Shown: piece by piece, positions 8,230-16,561 of the stretch
How positions within the stretch are numbered: position 1 is the first letter of the stretch
Layout: every line of letters starts with the position of its first letter
Notes under the pieces: model-generated
What the model saw: only the letters and a program-made list of their open reading frames with translations
Told to the model about the DNA's origin: nothing
Database searches by the model: none
Assembly: GCF_003546865.1 (NCBI RefSeq)
Contig: NZ_CP023434.1
Span: forward strand, 1,488,001-1,552,000
Direction: 5' to 3'
From: Suicoccus acidiformans
Lineage (GTDB): Bacteria; Bacillota; Bacilli; Lactobacillales; Aerococcaceae
DNA length: 64,000 nt
Program-made: the position numbers and the translations under genes

Positions 8230-8382
8230 ATGGAAGAAAAAAGAGAAATAAAAACACCACCACTTAAACAGTTAATAATGGATATTGGAAAGACAAAATA
8301 TACTGTAAACCAGCAAGGTACAGGCGAAACATACAAGGATAAAATACTAAAGCTAATCAAGAGAGAAACAGATAAGATATAA
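8230..8382 (+). CDS. TnpW-like small transposon protein
   Basis: A 50-aa ORF with a strong ribosome binding site (AAAGGGAGACAC before the ATG). The core IGKTKYTVNQQGTGETYKDK followed by ILKLIKRE resembles the TnpW family of small proteins carried by Firmicute conjugative and mobilizable transposons, whose biochemical role is not established. It is too short for most gene-length cut-offs. The relaxase remnants and candidate oriT nearby fit a mobile-element origin. The family name is from memory of the motif and is only moderately secure. Confidence 0.55.
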   Translation: MEEKREIKTPPLKQLIMDIGKTKYTVNQQGTGETYKDKILKLIKRETDKI

Positions 8383-8490
8383 ATTTGTCAAAGAAATTTT
8401 GTTTATGTCCTTGACAAATCTTCCCGAAAGGCACACTTGTGTTAGAGTGTGGAAAAATGCTTTATGAAAATGGATATGACATAAAGATGT

Positions 8491-10488
8491 CCTGACTTTC
8501 GTTGTTTATAATTAATTTTCTATCTTAAAACGGTGATATCATACGCTTTATCGCCGTTTTCTTTTATATATTTTTCTCCACTTATGTTCACTTATTATAA
8601 TCATGGTATACTAGTCTTAACGACTAAGTGAGGTGAAATCGATGTATGTAACGGTAAGTGGATCTGGAAAATAGCGAGTGATTCAATTCGTTGAACAATA
8701 CCGCATTCCCAATACCAAGAAGAAGAAAACAAAAGTTATTGAAACAGTTGGGAATTACGAAAAGATGCTTGCGGAAGATCCCGACATCATGGAAAAGCTT
8801 AGAGCAGAAGCAAAGAAACGCACGCAAGAAAAGAAAAATGCTAAGCAACCTGTCCAAGTAGAAATAAAGAAAGAACTATTGAATGATATATCTCAGTCAC
8901 ATACCAGCTATCACATTGGCCATTCTGTCATATTACAGATGTGGAAAGACTTAGCGATAGATACATTCTTCGCGAAGCATTTAGCTAAACGCTATCCTAG
9001 GAAAGTACAAGAAGCTATCTTCTCACTCGTTCTACATCGGATGCTAGTCCCCCAAAGTATTCGGGCCACTCACCGTGATTTGCCTTTCTATGCCGGTGTC
9101 CGTTGCCATCATAAAGATCTCTATTATCAAGTATTGGACGTCTTAGATGAACTATCGGATGATCTGATGAATCATCTTTGTAAGCAATTTGAGCAGAAGA
9201 CGGAACGTTCAGGTCCTGTTGCGTACTATGATGTCACTACATTCTCCTTCGAAAGTGTCCAAGCTGGAGAACTTCGCATGTTTAGTTATTCAAAGGACCA
9301 CAAGAACAATGAAGTTCAAGTCGTGATGGGACTTCTTATGGATAACCAAGGGATTCCTATCAGCTACCAATTATTTCCAGGAAATACAATGGATCAACGA
9401 ACACTGAAAGACGCTGTGTCCGAACTAAAACAACGCTACAATATGAACAAAATCGTCATCGTAGCCGACCGTGGTCTCAACAGTAAGGATAACCTCGCCA
9501 TGTTAGTTGAGAAAGGTCATGACTTTGTCATCAGTTATAGCTTGAAGAAGGCCCCTGCGTATATCAAAGAAGTTGCCCTAAATGAAGGTGACTGGCAGAC
9601 TGTGAAAGCAAAGGGTCAAGGAGAGGTTTACTACCGTTCAAAAATCATTGAGCATCTCCTCGATGTGAAAGTTGAGTTAACAGAAGAAGAGAGGAAGGCT
9701 TTACCTAAACGCCCCGGAAGGCCTCGCAAGTACAAGACGATACAAATTCCCGTACATATTCATGTGACGTGGGAGGCGAAGCGAGCGGCAAAAGACCGAA
9801 AAGATCGAGAGAAAAGTGTTGAGAAGGCACAAGAAGCTGTTGATCAACCAAGCAAATTGAAGTCATCAGTGAAACGTGGCCGTAATCAGTACATTCACTT
9901 TGATGTAGATACTGAAGGCATCGAATTAGATAAGGCAAAAATTCAAGAGCAAGCCATGTATGATGATTATTATGCCATCATCACGAATCAACTAGACCTT
10001 ACGACAGCGGAAGTCATCGGGACCTATGGTGGTTTATGGCAAATTGAGGAGAGTTTTCGTGTCTTGAAGACGGATTTACGCTCGCGACCCGTCTTTGTTT
10101 GGACGGATGCTCGTTCTCTGCTTCTTAAGTCTTTGTCTTATGCGATATTTACAGTATCGTGTCAAGAAAAGTACTGGGTTATCGATATCATGTGATGCAC
10201 TCAGTCAGTCTATGGACGAAGCGATTGTGACTGCCTTAGGTCATTACCCAGACATCCAATTGGTTCCAAGCAACATCAGCCAAACTTATTTAACAATACA
10301 GAAGGCAATGAAGATGCCAGAACTTTTAACCATTATGACACGTTCTGAATTTAAGAAAATTACTCAACTAGACTTGAATAAGAACTATAATCCCTAAGTG
10401 GACATATTTTCCACCTAAAAAACAGCCTTAAAAACCGTTATTTCAACGTTTTAAGGCTGTTTTTTGATTTTAAACAATGAAACTCAGG
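8491..10488 (+). mobile_element. IS1634-family element, inactivated
   Basis: A roughly 2-kb element. The ends are CCTGACTTTCGTTGTTTA on the left and, read inward, CCTGAGTTTCATTGTTTA on the right, an 18-bp terminal repeat with two mismatches. Inside the left end a hairpin with a T-run (AAAACGG...CCGTTTT) may block incoming transcription. A similar hairpin with T-run lies inside the right end (10417-10466). No clear target duplication is visible, which fits decay of the flanks. Its transposase gene is broken at both ends. Confidence 0.85.
8642..10397 (+). pseudogene. IS1634-family transposase, interrupted
   Basis: The natural start ATGTATGTAACGGTAAGTGG at 8642 gives MYVTVSGSGK followed by an in-frame TAG at 8672. 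The frame then reopens with VIQFVEQYRIPNTKKKK. The DDE core is visible: AYYDVTTFSFES, IVADRGLNSKDN and YGGLWQIEESFRVLKTDL. Near 10110-10130, after FVWTD, the frame changes and the C-terminus (CFLSLCLMRYLQYRVKKSTG onward) continues in another frame to 10397. The expected segment between is partly missing, so a small deletion is likely. A restart at the GTG at 8678 could yield 505 residues without the normal C-terminus. Confidence 0.85.
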
Positions 10489-10566
10489 CTTTAAATATTC
10501 TTTTTCATCTTGTAAAACCTCATACTTTATAGCTTCTTGTATATTCTTAAAATCATTTACTTGCAT
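10489..10566 (-). pseudogene. 5' fragment of an unknown gene cut by IS1634
   Basis: A minus-strand start with a perfect ribosome binding site (AAAGGAGGTAGGAA before the ATG at 10566) encodes MQVNDFKNIQEAIKYEVLQD and a few more residues, then runs into the IS1634 right end. The rest of the gene is not found on the other side of the element. I do not recognise the family. Confidence 0.5.
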
Positions 10567-10590
10567 TTCCTACCTCCTTTTTAGATCAAC

Positions 10591-10625
10591 AAAAAAAGAC
10601 GATAGATTTTAATTTTCTACCGTCC
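10591..10625 (-). terminator. Terminator after the alpha/beta hydrolase gene
   Basis: On the minus strand the stem GACGGTAGA/TCTATCGTC (one G-T pair) is followed by TTTTTTT, about 20 bp past the hydrolase stop codon. Confidence 0.8.
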
Positions 10626-10645
10626 TTAAATACCCTAGTAATTTT

Positions 10646-11671
10646 CTATTTATGATTTTCTTTTAAGAAAGCATCAATAGTTTTTCTTGATTCACTTTCT
10701 GCTTTATCATTGCTTTCAGCTGTTCCACCTGTTGCAATTCTAATTTTTCCTGAATTTAAAACACCATTGCCAGCAAATATATGCCCTGCCCCTTTATATG
10801 AATAAATCTTTGCCTTAGAGTTTTGTTCTTTTATTTTATTTGCCATAGCAAGGCTATCCCACATCAAATCATCCTCGCCTACAATCATCAATATATTTGC
10901 CTTAATATCTTTGACTGGTATTAATTTTTCTTGGCTTGATGAGTCTTCTTTTATTGCACTGTTATAAGTTTCTTTATAGCTAATCGGACTTTCAATAATA
11001 GACGGAGCAATAATATTTTTTAAAAATGAGTTAAATGATGATTTTTTAATATCTATATATGGAAGTTCCTTGCCTTTATATGACCATGATGAACCATAGT
11101 CATTAAAATCTAAACCAGCAAAATTATAAGATGAAGGTGCCATTAAAATCAGATTATCTATTTCAGGATATTTGCTAGCCAAATTAAGGGCATATTCTGC
11201 ACCTTTTGACGCTCCAAAAACACTTATCGGTTTATTGTCTTTGATATTTTCATTTATATAATTGATAACGTCTTCAAATTGTTCTAAAGGGATTTTTGTC
11301 AGAGTTTGTTCTTGGTTTTTCATACCAAACATAAATAGTGCAAAGGTTTCATATCCCTCTTCAGCCAATCTATTGGCAGTTTCAAAATTTGGACCTCCCT
11401 CAGAACCTCCAAAACAAATTACAAGACCCTTATGTGATTTTTCCTTAGGCACAAATCTAAAGCCTTGCATCCTACCCTCATCTACATAATTTACATCAAC
11501 TCCATCAATATCTGTAGGATATAAACTTATATTAGTAACATCCTTATAATATTCAGGAAATTTAAAAGTATTGATATCTTTATACTTATGGTCATTATAT
11601 ATTCTAAGAATAAAAACTAAAACTACGAAAATAATAACTATTGAAAAGATTCTAAAAAATATTCTCTTCAT
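10646..11671 (-). CDS. Membrane-anchored alpha/beta hydrolase (BAAT/acyl-CoA thioester hydrolase-like)
   Basis: A 341-aa protein with an N-terminal membrane anchor (residues 5-23, FFRIFSIVIIFVVLVFIL). An extracytoplasmic alpha/beta hydrolase domain follows. The oxyanion-region motif is CFGGSEGG near residue 86, the nucleophile elbow GASKGAE near residue 155, the acidic residue GEDDLMW near residue 268, and the catalytic His GAGHIF near residue 300. The layout resembles the C-terminal domain of bile acid-CoA:amino acid N-acyltransferase and acyl-CoA thioesterases, but the substrate is unknown. AAAGGATGGG precedes the ATG, and a terminator follows at 10591. It looks intact and stands alone among broken mobile genes, so it may be accessory cargo. 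Confidence 0.85.
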   Translation of the reverse strand: MKRIFFRIFSIVIIFVVLVFILRIYNDHKYKDINTFKFPEYYKDVTNISLYPTDIDGVDVNYVDEGRMQGFRFVPKEKSHKGLVICFGGSEGGPNFETANRLAEEGYETFALFMFGMKNQEQTLTKIPLEQFEDVINYINENIKDNKPISVFGASKGAEYALNLASKYPEIDNLILMAPSSYNFAGLDFNDYGSSWSYKGKELPYIDIKKSSFNSFLKNIIAPSIIESPISYKETYNSAIKEDSSSQEKLIPVKDIKANILMIVGEDDLMWDSLAMANKIKEQNSKAKIYSYKGAGHIFAGNGVLNSGKIRIATGGTAESNDKAESESRKTIDAFLKENHK

Positions 11672-12004
11672 TTTATTCCCATCCTTTAAAATAGCATACA
11701 GATTCTACTAGTATATATAAAATCTATTTGTAGTTATTTTATCATTTTCAGAATATTATTTACACTAATCTACATGAACACTTTAATAATAATCATTAAA
11801 ACATCAAGCCCAATAGAATTGCTGGCCTGCTTATATAGCTTGCTTGAAGTACAATTTTTTCTTGGATATGCTTCTTCTAGTTTGTTAATATCACTGTCAT
11901 CAAAACCCATGAGTCTTAAACATTCTCTTTCTGTTAAATGCCTATATTTACCATTTCCAATATCTATTATTCCATAATTGGGTACTCTCATCTGTTTTGT
12001 AGAA

Positions 12005-12042
12005 ATAGTATAAGAAAAATCTTTAATCACTTTGAGTCGCCC
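12005..12042. repeat. 38-bp direct repeat, copy 1
   Basis: The sequence ATAGTATAAGAAAAATCTTT through CACTTTGAGTCGCCC is identical to 12377-12414. Both copies are methyltransferase coding sequence and flank the 334-bp insert. The length is far above normal IS target duplications. Confidence 0.9.
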
Positions 12043-12376
12043 AGGACTTTGACACTTGTCAGCTTAAAAAATCTCTCTAAACGTTGGTATATAGCACTTA
12101 TATTATCAAATATTTCGTGCATATTTTTCGTACTATTTTTTCATCAGCTACAAATATGACAAAAACATTGTTATTATCGCATTTTCCTTGTATAAAACCG
12201 CTCTATGAATTAGATTGCTTTGACACTTATATTATACTTCATGCTTCAAAAAAAATTAAATATTTTTTGTATTAAAGTACGAATAGTACGCTTTTTTCGT
12301 TGGCATAAATTCCTCCGAAATGTTGATTTAAAGAGGTTTTAGATACCCTTTGGCCTTTAGAAGTGTCAAACGCGAG
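12043..12376. mobile_element. 334-bp insert of unknown type with short inverted ends
   Basis: The insert sits between the 38-bp repeats. TTTGACACTT at 12048-12057 and its inverse AAGTGTCAAA at 12361-12370 mark the ends, and a further TTTGACACTT occurs inside near 12217. On the minus strand the right end is followed by GGAGGAATTTATG and a 16-codon ORF (MPTKKAYYSYFNTKNI). That resembles the 5' end of an IS rather than an empty MITE. A deleted IS1182-like element is one possibility but I cannot confirm it. Confidence 0.5.
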
Positions 12377-12414
12377 ATAGTATAAGAAAAATCTTTAATC
12401 ACTTTGAGTCGCCC
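12377..12414. repeat. 38-bp direct repeat, copy 2
   Basis: Second exact copy of the repeat at 12005-12042, on the other side of the 334-bp insert. Confidence 0.9.
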
Positions 12415-12641
12415 TCTAAAACTGTTATCTATGCCTTTATTGAAAAATTTGAGCATATAAGGTTGGGTTATTGTGTAAAGTTTACTTACATCTTTTTCTA
12501 AAAAATCACTTAGTGGCCTTGTTTCTTTCCTCTCTAAATTTACTAAAAGCCTGAATTGTAAAATTAAGCTAGAAAAACAAATAAGACCATTTGTACTACG
12601 CTATTTATGAGAGCAATCAAAAATAAAGGAGTAGACACAAA

Positions 12642-12890
12642 ATGGCCTACACACATCTTACCACGAAAGAATTGACTTGGATAGAAAACTATTACGAAAT
12701 TATCGAAAAAGCATACATAGTCGCTAAAAAGTTAAGAAGATCTGCTCAAACCATCTATAATGTCTATCATTATTTAGACGATGGTAGGACTATCATCAAC
12801 TATTATGAACGCTACAAAGCTAACAAATCTAAGTGTGTCACCAAGTTCAATCACTCATCATATAGTGTAGAAATTTCTAACTTAAATTGA
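12642..12890 (+). pseudogene. IS30-family transposase, N-terminal fragment
   Basis: The first 62 or so codons (MAYTHLTTKELTWIENYYE, RRSAQTIYNVYHYLDDG, INYYERYKANK) match the N-terminal helix-turn-helix of Lactobacillales IS30 transposases. After that the sequence runs into unrelated codons and stops at 82 residues; the full protein has over 300. The ribosome binding site AAAGGAG is kept. The bases 12551-12641 upstream probably include the left end of the element. The DDE domain is missing. Confidence 0.85.
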
Positions 12891-12978
12891 CAATCAAGAT
12901 ATAATAAGAACCTCTCAATGCACCGAGACTGCTGAAAACCCCAAACAAGCGTTCCAATGCACCAAATATCTTTTTCAT
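12877..12978 (-). CDS. Possible 33-residue peptide, unknown
   Basis: A small ORF with a good ribosome binding site (AAAGGAGTGATTTGA before the ATG) encodes MKKIFGALERLFGVFSSLGA and 13 more, mostly hydrophobic, residues. It overlaps the end of the IS30 fragment by 14 bp. The amphipathic, membrane-active look would fit a small toxin or leaderless bacteriocin-like peptide, but it may equally be the start of a truncated gene. No partner gene is visible. Confidence 0.3.
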   Translation of the reverse strand: MKKIFGALERLFGVFSSLGALRGSYYILIVNLS

Positions 12979-13444
12979 TCAAATCACTCCTTTAAATTTC
13001 TCTTCACTTATAGTTTAACGGAAACGGAAGATTTTAGCGTTTTCCTGCCTGAGTGGGCAGAATTTATCCTTGAATGGTATAGCAGTTGAATCCTCCATTA
13101 CTGAACCCGTCCAAATTGGCGATTGCCAGCCCAAACGCTTCGACTGAATGCTTATTATTCCTCTTTTTCACCATTGACTAGCTTTATTAATACTAGAAGC
13201 CAATCCTGTATTAATAAAATCCCATAGCACTTCCCATAAACAATCCACCACCCCCATACCACAAAGATTCATCCTTCAACAAACTACTGATAAAACTCCG
13301 GCACATCAACCAAGTCCCATCCAACGAGCTCCAGTAATGATTAAATCGACACATTTCTTCAATATTAGTAAAAACACATTTTTCCTCACCATATTTTTAT
13401 GATATACTTATTAAAATTTGTATGGAAATGAGGACAGATTGATT
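12979..13444. other. Non-coding stretch before the M20 operon
   Basis: No convincing ORF is seen. It marks the change from AT-rich mobile DNA to the chromosomal operons. A weak hairpin (GGAAACG...CGTTTTCC) lies near 13020-13046. An AT-rich promoter-like stretch (TATGATATACT near 13398) precedes the peptidase gene. Confidence 0.5.
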
Positions 13445-14587
13445 ATGAATCAGAACAAAGCAGTCACAACGTTGCAAGACATCATCCGCATTCCGTCTGT
13501 GAATGACAGGGAGCATGATGTTGCTCAATATATTCAAGGTCTATTAGCCGAATACGGGATTAATAGCGAACTGGTTGAATACCAACCGGGTCGTTCGAAT
13601 CTTGTAGCTGAACTCAAAGGTACCGAAGATGGCAAGATACTTGTCTTCTCTGGTCACATGGATGTTGTTGCGGCTGGGGATCCAGTAGATTGGACCTATC
13701 CGCCGTTTGACGCGCATATTGAAGATGATCGCATGTATGGTCGCGGTACAACGGATATGAAAGCTGGTGTGATGGCGCTTGTATGGGCGATGATTCGCCT
13801 AAAAGAAGACGCTGTTGCGTTTAAAGGAACCCTTCGCCTGGTGCTTACTGTGGGTGAAGAAATTGGTATGTACGGTTCCAAGCAAATGACGGAGTTAGGC
13901 TATGTGGATGATGCGGACGCTATTTTGATTGCGGAGCCTTCGGGACCGGATCAAGTTATATACGCCCACCGCGGATCCTTGCAGTACCAAGTCATTGCCA
14001 AGGGTAAAGCAGCCCATTCGTCCACACCTGAGAACGGGATTGACGCCTTGCAACTAATTGTTGACTATATTCAAGAATCGAATCGTCGTTTCGCCGAAGC
14101 CCTACCGCATAAGGTTAATCCAGACATGGGGGCCAGCTTTAATGTGAACACTGTTATCCAAGGAGGCGACCAGATTAACTCTGTTGCTGGCCAAGTCACC
14201 TTATCAGCCAATGCGCGGACTGTACCTGAATTCAGCAATGACGAAATTATCGCCATTATCGAAGACGTTATGGCTGAGTTGAGTAGCGAAACCACAGGGC
14301 AACTGGAGCTCAACGTCTTACAGAACAACCCGCCAGCAGCCGGCGGACATGATTCCGCCTTGGTTCAAGCCATCCGCCAAGCAACGGGCAGAGACATCCC
14401 GGCAACCGTCTTAGCCGGTGCAACGGATGCATCGAACTTTGGCCGTGTTGAAAAGCCGCATGATTTAGCTATTTTCGGGCCAGGTGTCTTCAACTTAGCC
14501 CACGCGCTGGATGAGTATGTTTCTGTCTCTGAGTATTTGGAATTTATTGATATATTCACTGAGTCAGCGAAGGCTTACTTAGTCTAG
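13445..14587 (+). CDS. M20-family ArgE/DapE-type deacylase or peptidase
   Basis: A zinc-dependent M20 amidohydrolase of about 380 residues that removes an acyl or peptidyl group from an amino acid substrate. The metal and catalytic motifs are all present: SGHMDVV near residue 72, GRGTTDMKAG near residue 100, the general base in VGEEIGMYG near residue 138, IAEPSG near residue 165, and the C-terminal His in NLAHALDEYVS. A dimerisation lid lies between. I chose the ATG at 13445 (MNQNKAV) because GAGGACAG lies 10 bases upstream; the longer TTG start lacks this. It is followed within 10 bp by two membrane-protein genes, suggesting that its substrate is imported or exported by them. The exact substrate cannot be read from the sequence. 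Confidence 0.9.
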   Translation: MNQNKAVTTLQDIIRIPSVNDREHDVAQYIQGLLAEYGINSELVEYQPGRSNLVAELKGTEDGKILVFSGHMDVVAAGDPVDWTYPPFDAHIEDDRMYGRGTTDMKAGVMALVWAMIRLKEDAVAFKGTLRLVLTVGEEIGMYGSKQMTELGYVDDADAILIAEPSGPDQVIYAHRGSLQYQVIAKGKAAHSSTPENGIDALQLIVDYIQESNRRFAEALPHKVNPDMGASFNVNTVIQGGDQINSVAGQVTLSANARTVPEFSNDEIIAIIEDVMAELSSETTGQLELNVLQNNPPAAGGHDSALVQAIRQATGRDIPATVLAGATDASNFGRVEKPHDLAIFGPGVFNLAHALDEYVSVSEYLEFIDIFTESAKAYLV

Positions 14588-14596
14588 GAGGTCCCT

Positions 14597-15325
14597 ATGA
14601 ACGAAGAAATGCATTATTTAGACGTCGCCAATAGTCCCATCATCTTTATTCTCTGTGCCGTGGTGATTCTGGTTGTGGCCGTTCAAGCCATCCTATTCAT
14701 CCGCAAAGGGCTCAAGCGCGGCCGTGAGTTAGGCATGAGCGAAACCACTCTCAAAAAAGCGATCACCAACTCAGTCATGCTATCGATTGTCCCATCCTTG
14801 CCAATTATCGTTATGATGCTGGCCCTGTCCGTGCCACTTGGGAAATACTTCCCTTGGCTCCGCCTATCAATCGTAGGATCGGCCGTTTATGAAGGAACTG
14901 CAGCCAACGTTGCCGCCCAAAGTCAAGGCTTGGCAGACATTTCTGATCCTGGCATGACACCGAATGTTTTCGTTGTCGTTATGTTTGTAATGACCATTGG
15001 AATCATTTGGGGCATTGTCTTCAATATTCTCTTCATGAACCAACTCGACAAATTCTCACAAAAAGCCAAGCAATCCGGCAGTACTTTTGTGCCTGTCTTC
15101 TCAGCGGCCCTATTTACCGCCATGCTGATTACCCTTTCCATGCCTTATGTGGCAAACACCCGCAACTTGGAAAGTATTGTAGCCTTTGTTACAGCTGGAT
15201 TGACCACTATTTTGTGTAATTATTTAGCCAAACGTTTCAACAAGCCGTTGATTAACGACTTCTCCCTGCCCATCGCTTTAATCGTGGGGATGGCGTCCGT
15301 TATCGTCTACGCGCAAATTGTTTAG
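14597..15325 (+). CDS. DUF5058 family membrane protein
   Basis: A 242-aa protein with about six membrane segments (for example residues 13-35, 59-78, 120-145, 165-183, 187-205 and 220-240). AGGAGGTCCCT precedes the ATG. The family is DUF5058, whose function is not established. It lies between an M20 peptidase and another membrane protein with 9-bp gaps each side, so all three are very probably one operon. The two membrane proteins may form a transporter whose substrate the peptidase processes; this is inference from context. A conserved-looking loop is YEGTAANVAAQSQGL near residue 98. Confidence 0.82.
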   Translation: MNEEMHYLDVANSPIIFILCAVVILVVAVQAILFIRKGLKRGRELGMSETTLKKAITNSVMLSIVPSLPIIVMMLALSVPLGKYFPWLRLSIVGSAVYEGTAANVAAQSQGLADISDPGMTPNVFVVVMFVMTIGIIWGIVFNILFMNQLDKFSQKAKQSGSTFVPVFSAALFTAMLITLSMPYVANTRNLESIVAFVTAGLTTILCNYLAKRFNKPLINDFSLPIALIVGMASVIVYAQIV

Positions 15326-15334
15326 GAGGTTCTC

Positions 15335-16024
15335 ATGACTAACCACACACATAACGAAGCGTCAGCCCAATACAGCCGCGAAATTAATCGCCTGGGACGC
15401 ATTACCAGTATTATTGCCCTTATCGCCATGTTCTCAGTTCCCCTCGGCACCGCCTACTACTACGGTATCGGCCTCAACTTAAGTGAAGCACTCGGTGCTG
15501 CCTCTGGCCTTATTGCAATCTTCCTGCCAACCGCCGTCGTTGAGAACTTATCCTTCTACAACGTCCTAGGAGCAGGCGGCATGTACTTATCCTCGATTAC
15601 AGGAAACATCACCAACATGAAGATGCCCGTTACCATCTCCGGCCAGAAAATCGCAGGCGTGGAACCCGGCACTGAGAAAGGCGACGTTATCGCCGTCATC
15701 TCCGTTGGCGTCTCCTCCATCGTGACCATTATCATACTCATCCTGGGAATGTTCCTTATCGGAACTTGGCTCGTTCCAATCCTCAACCACCCCGTGTTGA
15801 AACCCGGCTTCGACCACATTACCCCAGCTCTATATGGCGCGATTACCGTCCCACAAATCCTCAATAACAAAAAACTATCCGTCACGCCAATCATCTTCAC
15901 CGCCGTCCTCTTCTTCGTCCTCTCTGCAGAAGGCTACGGCCAATATCAAAGTTACATTCTCATCTCCTGCATGCTTATATCTGTCCTAGCAGCTTACATC
16001 ATGCACAAGAAAGATCAACTATAA
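15335..16024 (+). CDS. Membrane protein partner of DUF5058
   Basis: A 229-aa protein with roughly six to seven membrane segments, starting after a short cytoplasmic N-terminus rich in His and Asn. AGGAGGTTCTC precedes the ATG. The central loop has GAGGMYLSSITGNITNMKMP, a Gly/Asn-rich stretch that could line a substrate path. It is the last gene of the M20/DUF5058 operon, and a terminator follows directly. I recognise no named family. It is likely the second half of a two-protein permease with the DUF5058 protein. Confidence 0.75.
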   Translation: MTNHTHNEASAQYSREINRLGRITSIIALIAMFSVPLGTAYYYGIGLNLSEALGAASGLIAIFLPTAVVENLSFYNVLGAGGMYLSSITGNITNMKMPVTISGQKIAGVEPGTEKGDVIAVISVGVSSIVTIIILILGMFLIGTWLVPILNHPVLKPGFDHITPALYGAITVPQILNNKKLSVTPIIFTAVLFFVLSAEGYGQYQSYILISCMLISVLAAYIMHKKDQL

Positions 16025-16030
16025 AACTCC

Positions 16031-16080
16031 AACCCCTCGGAAACCCAGCAACCTGCTGAACTCCGAGGGGTTTATTGTTT
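16031..16080 (+). terminator. Terminator of the M20/DUF5058 operon
   Basis: The stem AACCCCTCGG/CCGAGGGGTT has an inner CAGCA/TGCTG helix and is followed by TTATTGTTT, 7 bp after the last stop codon. Confidence 0.85.
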
Positions 16081-16166
16081 ATCTGCCTCATAAGGTAATC
16101 TTGCCGCTGTTTAAGCAAACGACAAAAGACTTCTGCATTCATCCTACTATCAGTAAATAAAGCTAT

Positions 16167-16400
16167 CTATTCTACTAAATAATCCAGCAAGATCTTAGGA
16201 TTTTTGAACACTTTACCCTGCCCGCTCAAAGCAGCCTCCCTTGCCAACAAATTTACATCCAGAAAAGAAACATTCCCTTCCTGAACACTCTTCTCCAAAA
16301 ACAAGCTAATCCCTGTTTCAAAATCCATTCCCAGCTGGTCGAAAAGCCGCCTAGCTTCTCTTTCCAATGTATCATCTATATCGAAGCTTAACTCCGCCTT
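16167..16400 (-). pseudogene. RelB/DinJ-type antitoxin with a lost start codon
   Basis: The protein reads AELSFDIDDTLEREARRLFD, then QLGMDFETGISLFLEKSVQE, a ribbon-helix-helix RelB/DinJ antitoxin N-terminus with a normal length of about 77 residues. A strong ribosome binding site, GAGGAGGGG, lies five bases before the codon that should be ATG, but that codon is AAG (16400-16398). No other ATG, GTG or TTG exists in frame until a TTG 11 codons later, which would remove the DNA-binding strand. No toxin gene is adjacent. It is probably a solitary, silenced antitoxin. Confidence 0.7.
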
Positions 16401-16561
16401 GCAATCCCCTCCTCTACATCATCATTATATAATGTAACCAGTCCGGCCTCATCTATAAAGCTTCATCTTCTTCACTATCATCCTAACCCACACCCTAAAA
16501 AACCCCAGAAATCCAGCACTAAACCAGATTTCTGAGGTTAATCCATCGATAATCTATTCAT

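Larger units (their letters stand above)
11770..12561 (-). pseudogene. C5 cytosine DNA methyltransferase, 3' part split by an insertion
   Basis: Two minus-strand blocks join into one C-terminal region of a Dcm-type methyltransferase. The first (about 12561-12377) reads NLERKETRPLSDFLEKDVSK, LYTITQPYMLKFFNKGIDN and SFRGRLKVIKDFSYTIS. The second (12042-11770) starts again in IKDFSYTIS and goes on with the conserved RHLTERECLRLMGF and motif X (YKQASNSIGLDV). The 334 bp between are foreign. The 5' half with the catalytic PCQ motif is absent and an IS30 remnant lies beyond. No restriction enzyme gene remains nearby. Confidence 0.8.

Noticed and set aside
8678-10195. Intact IS1634 transposase starting at GTG 8678
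   Set aside because: The family start MYVTVSGSGK precedes an in-frame TAG, and the C-terminus is in another frame, so the gene is broken at both ends.
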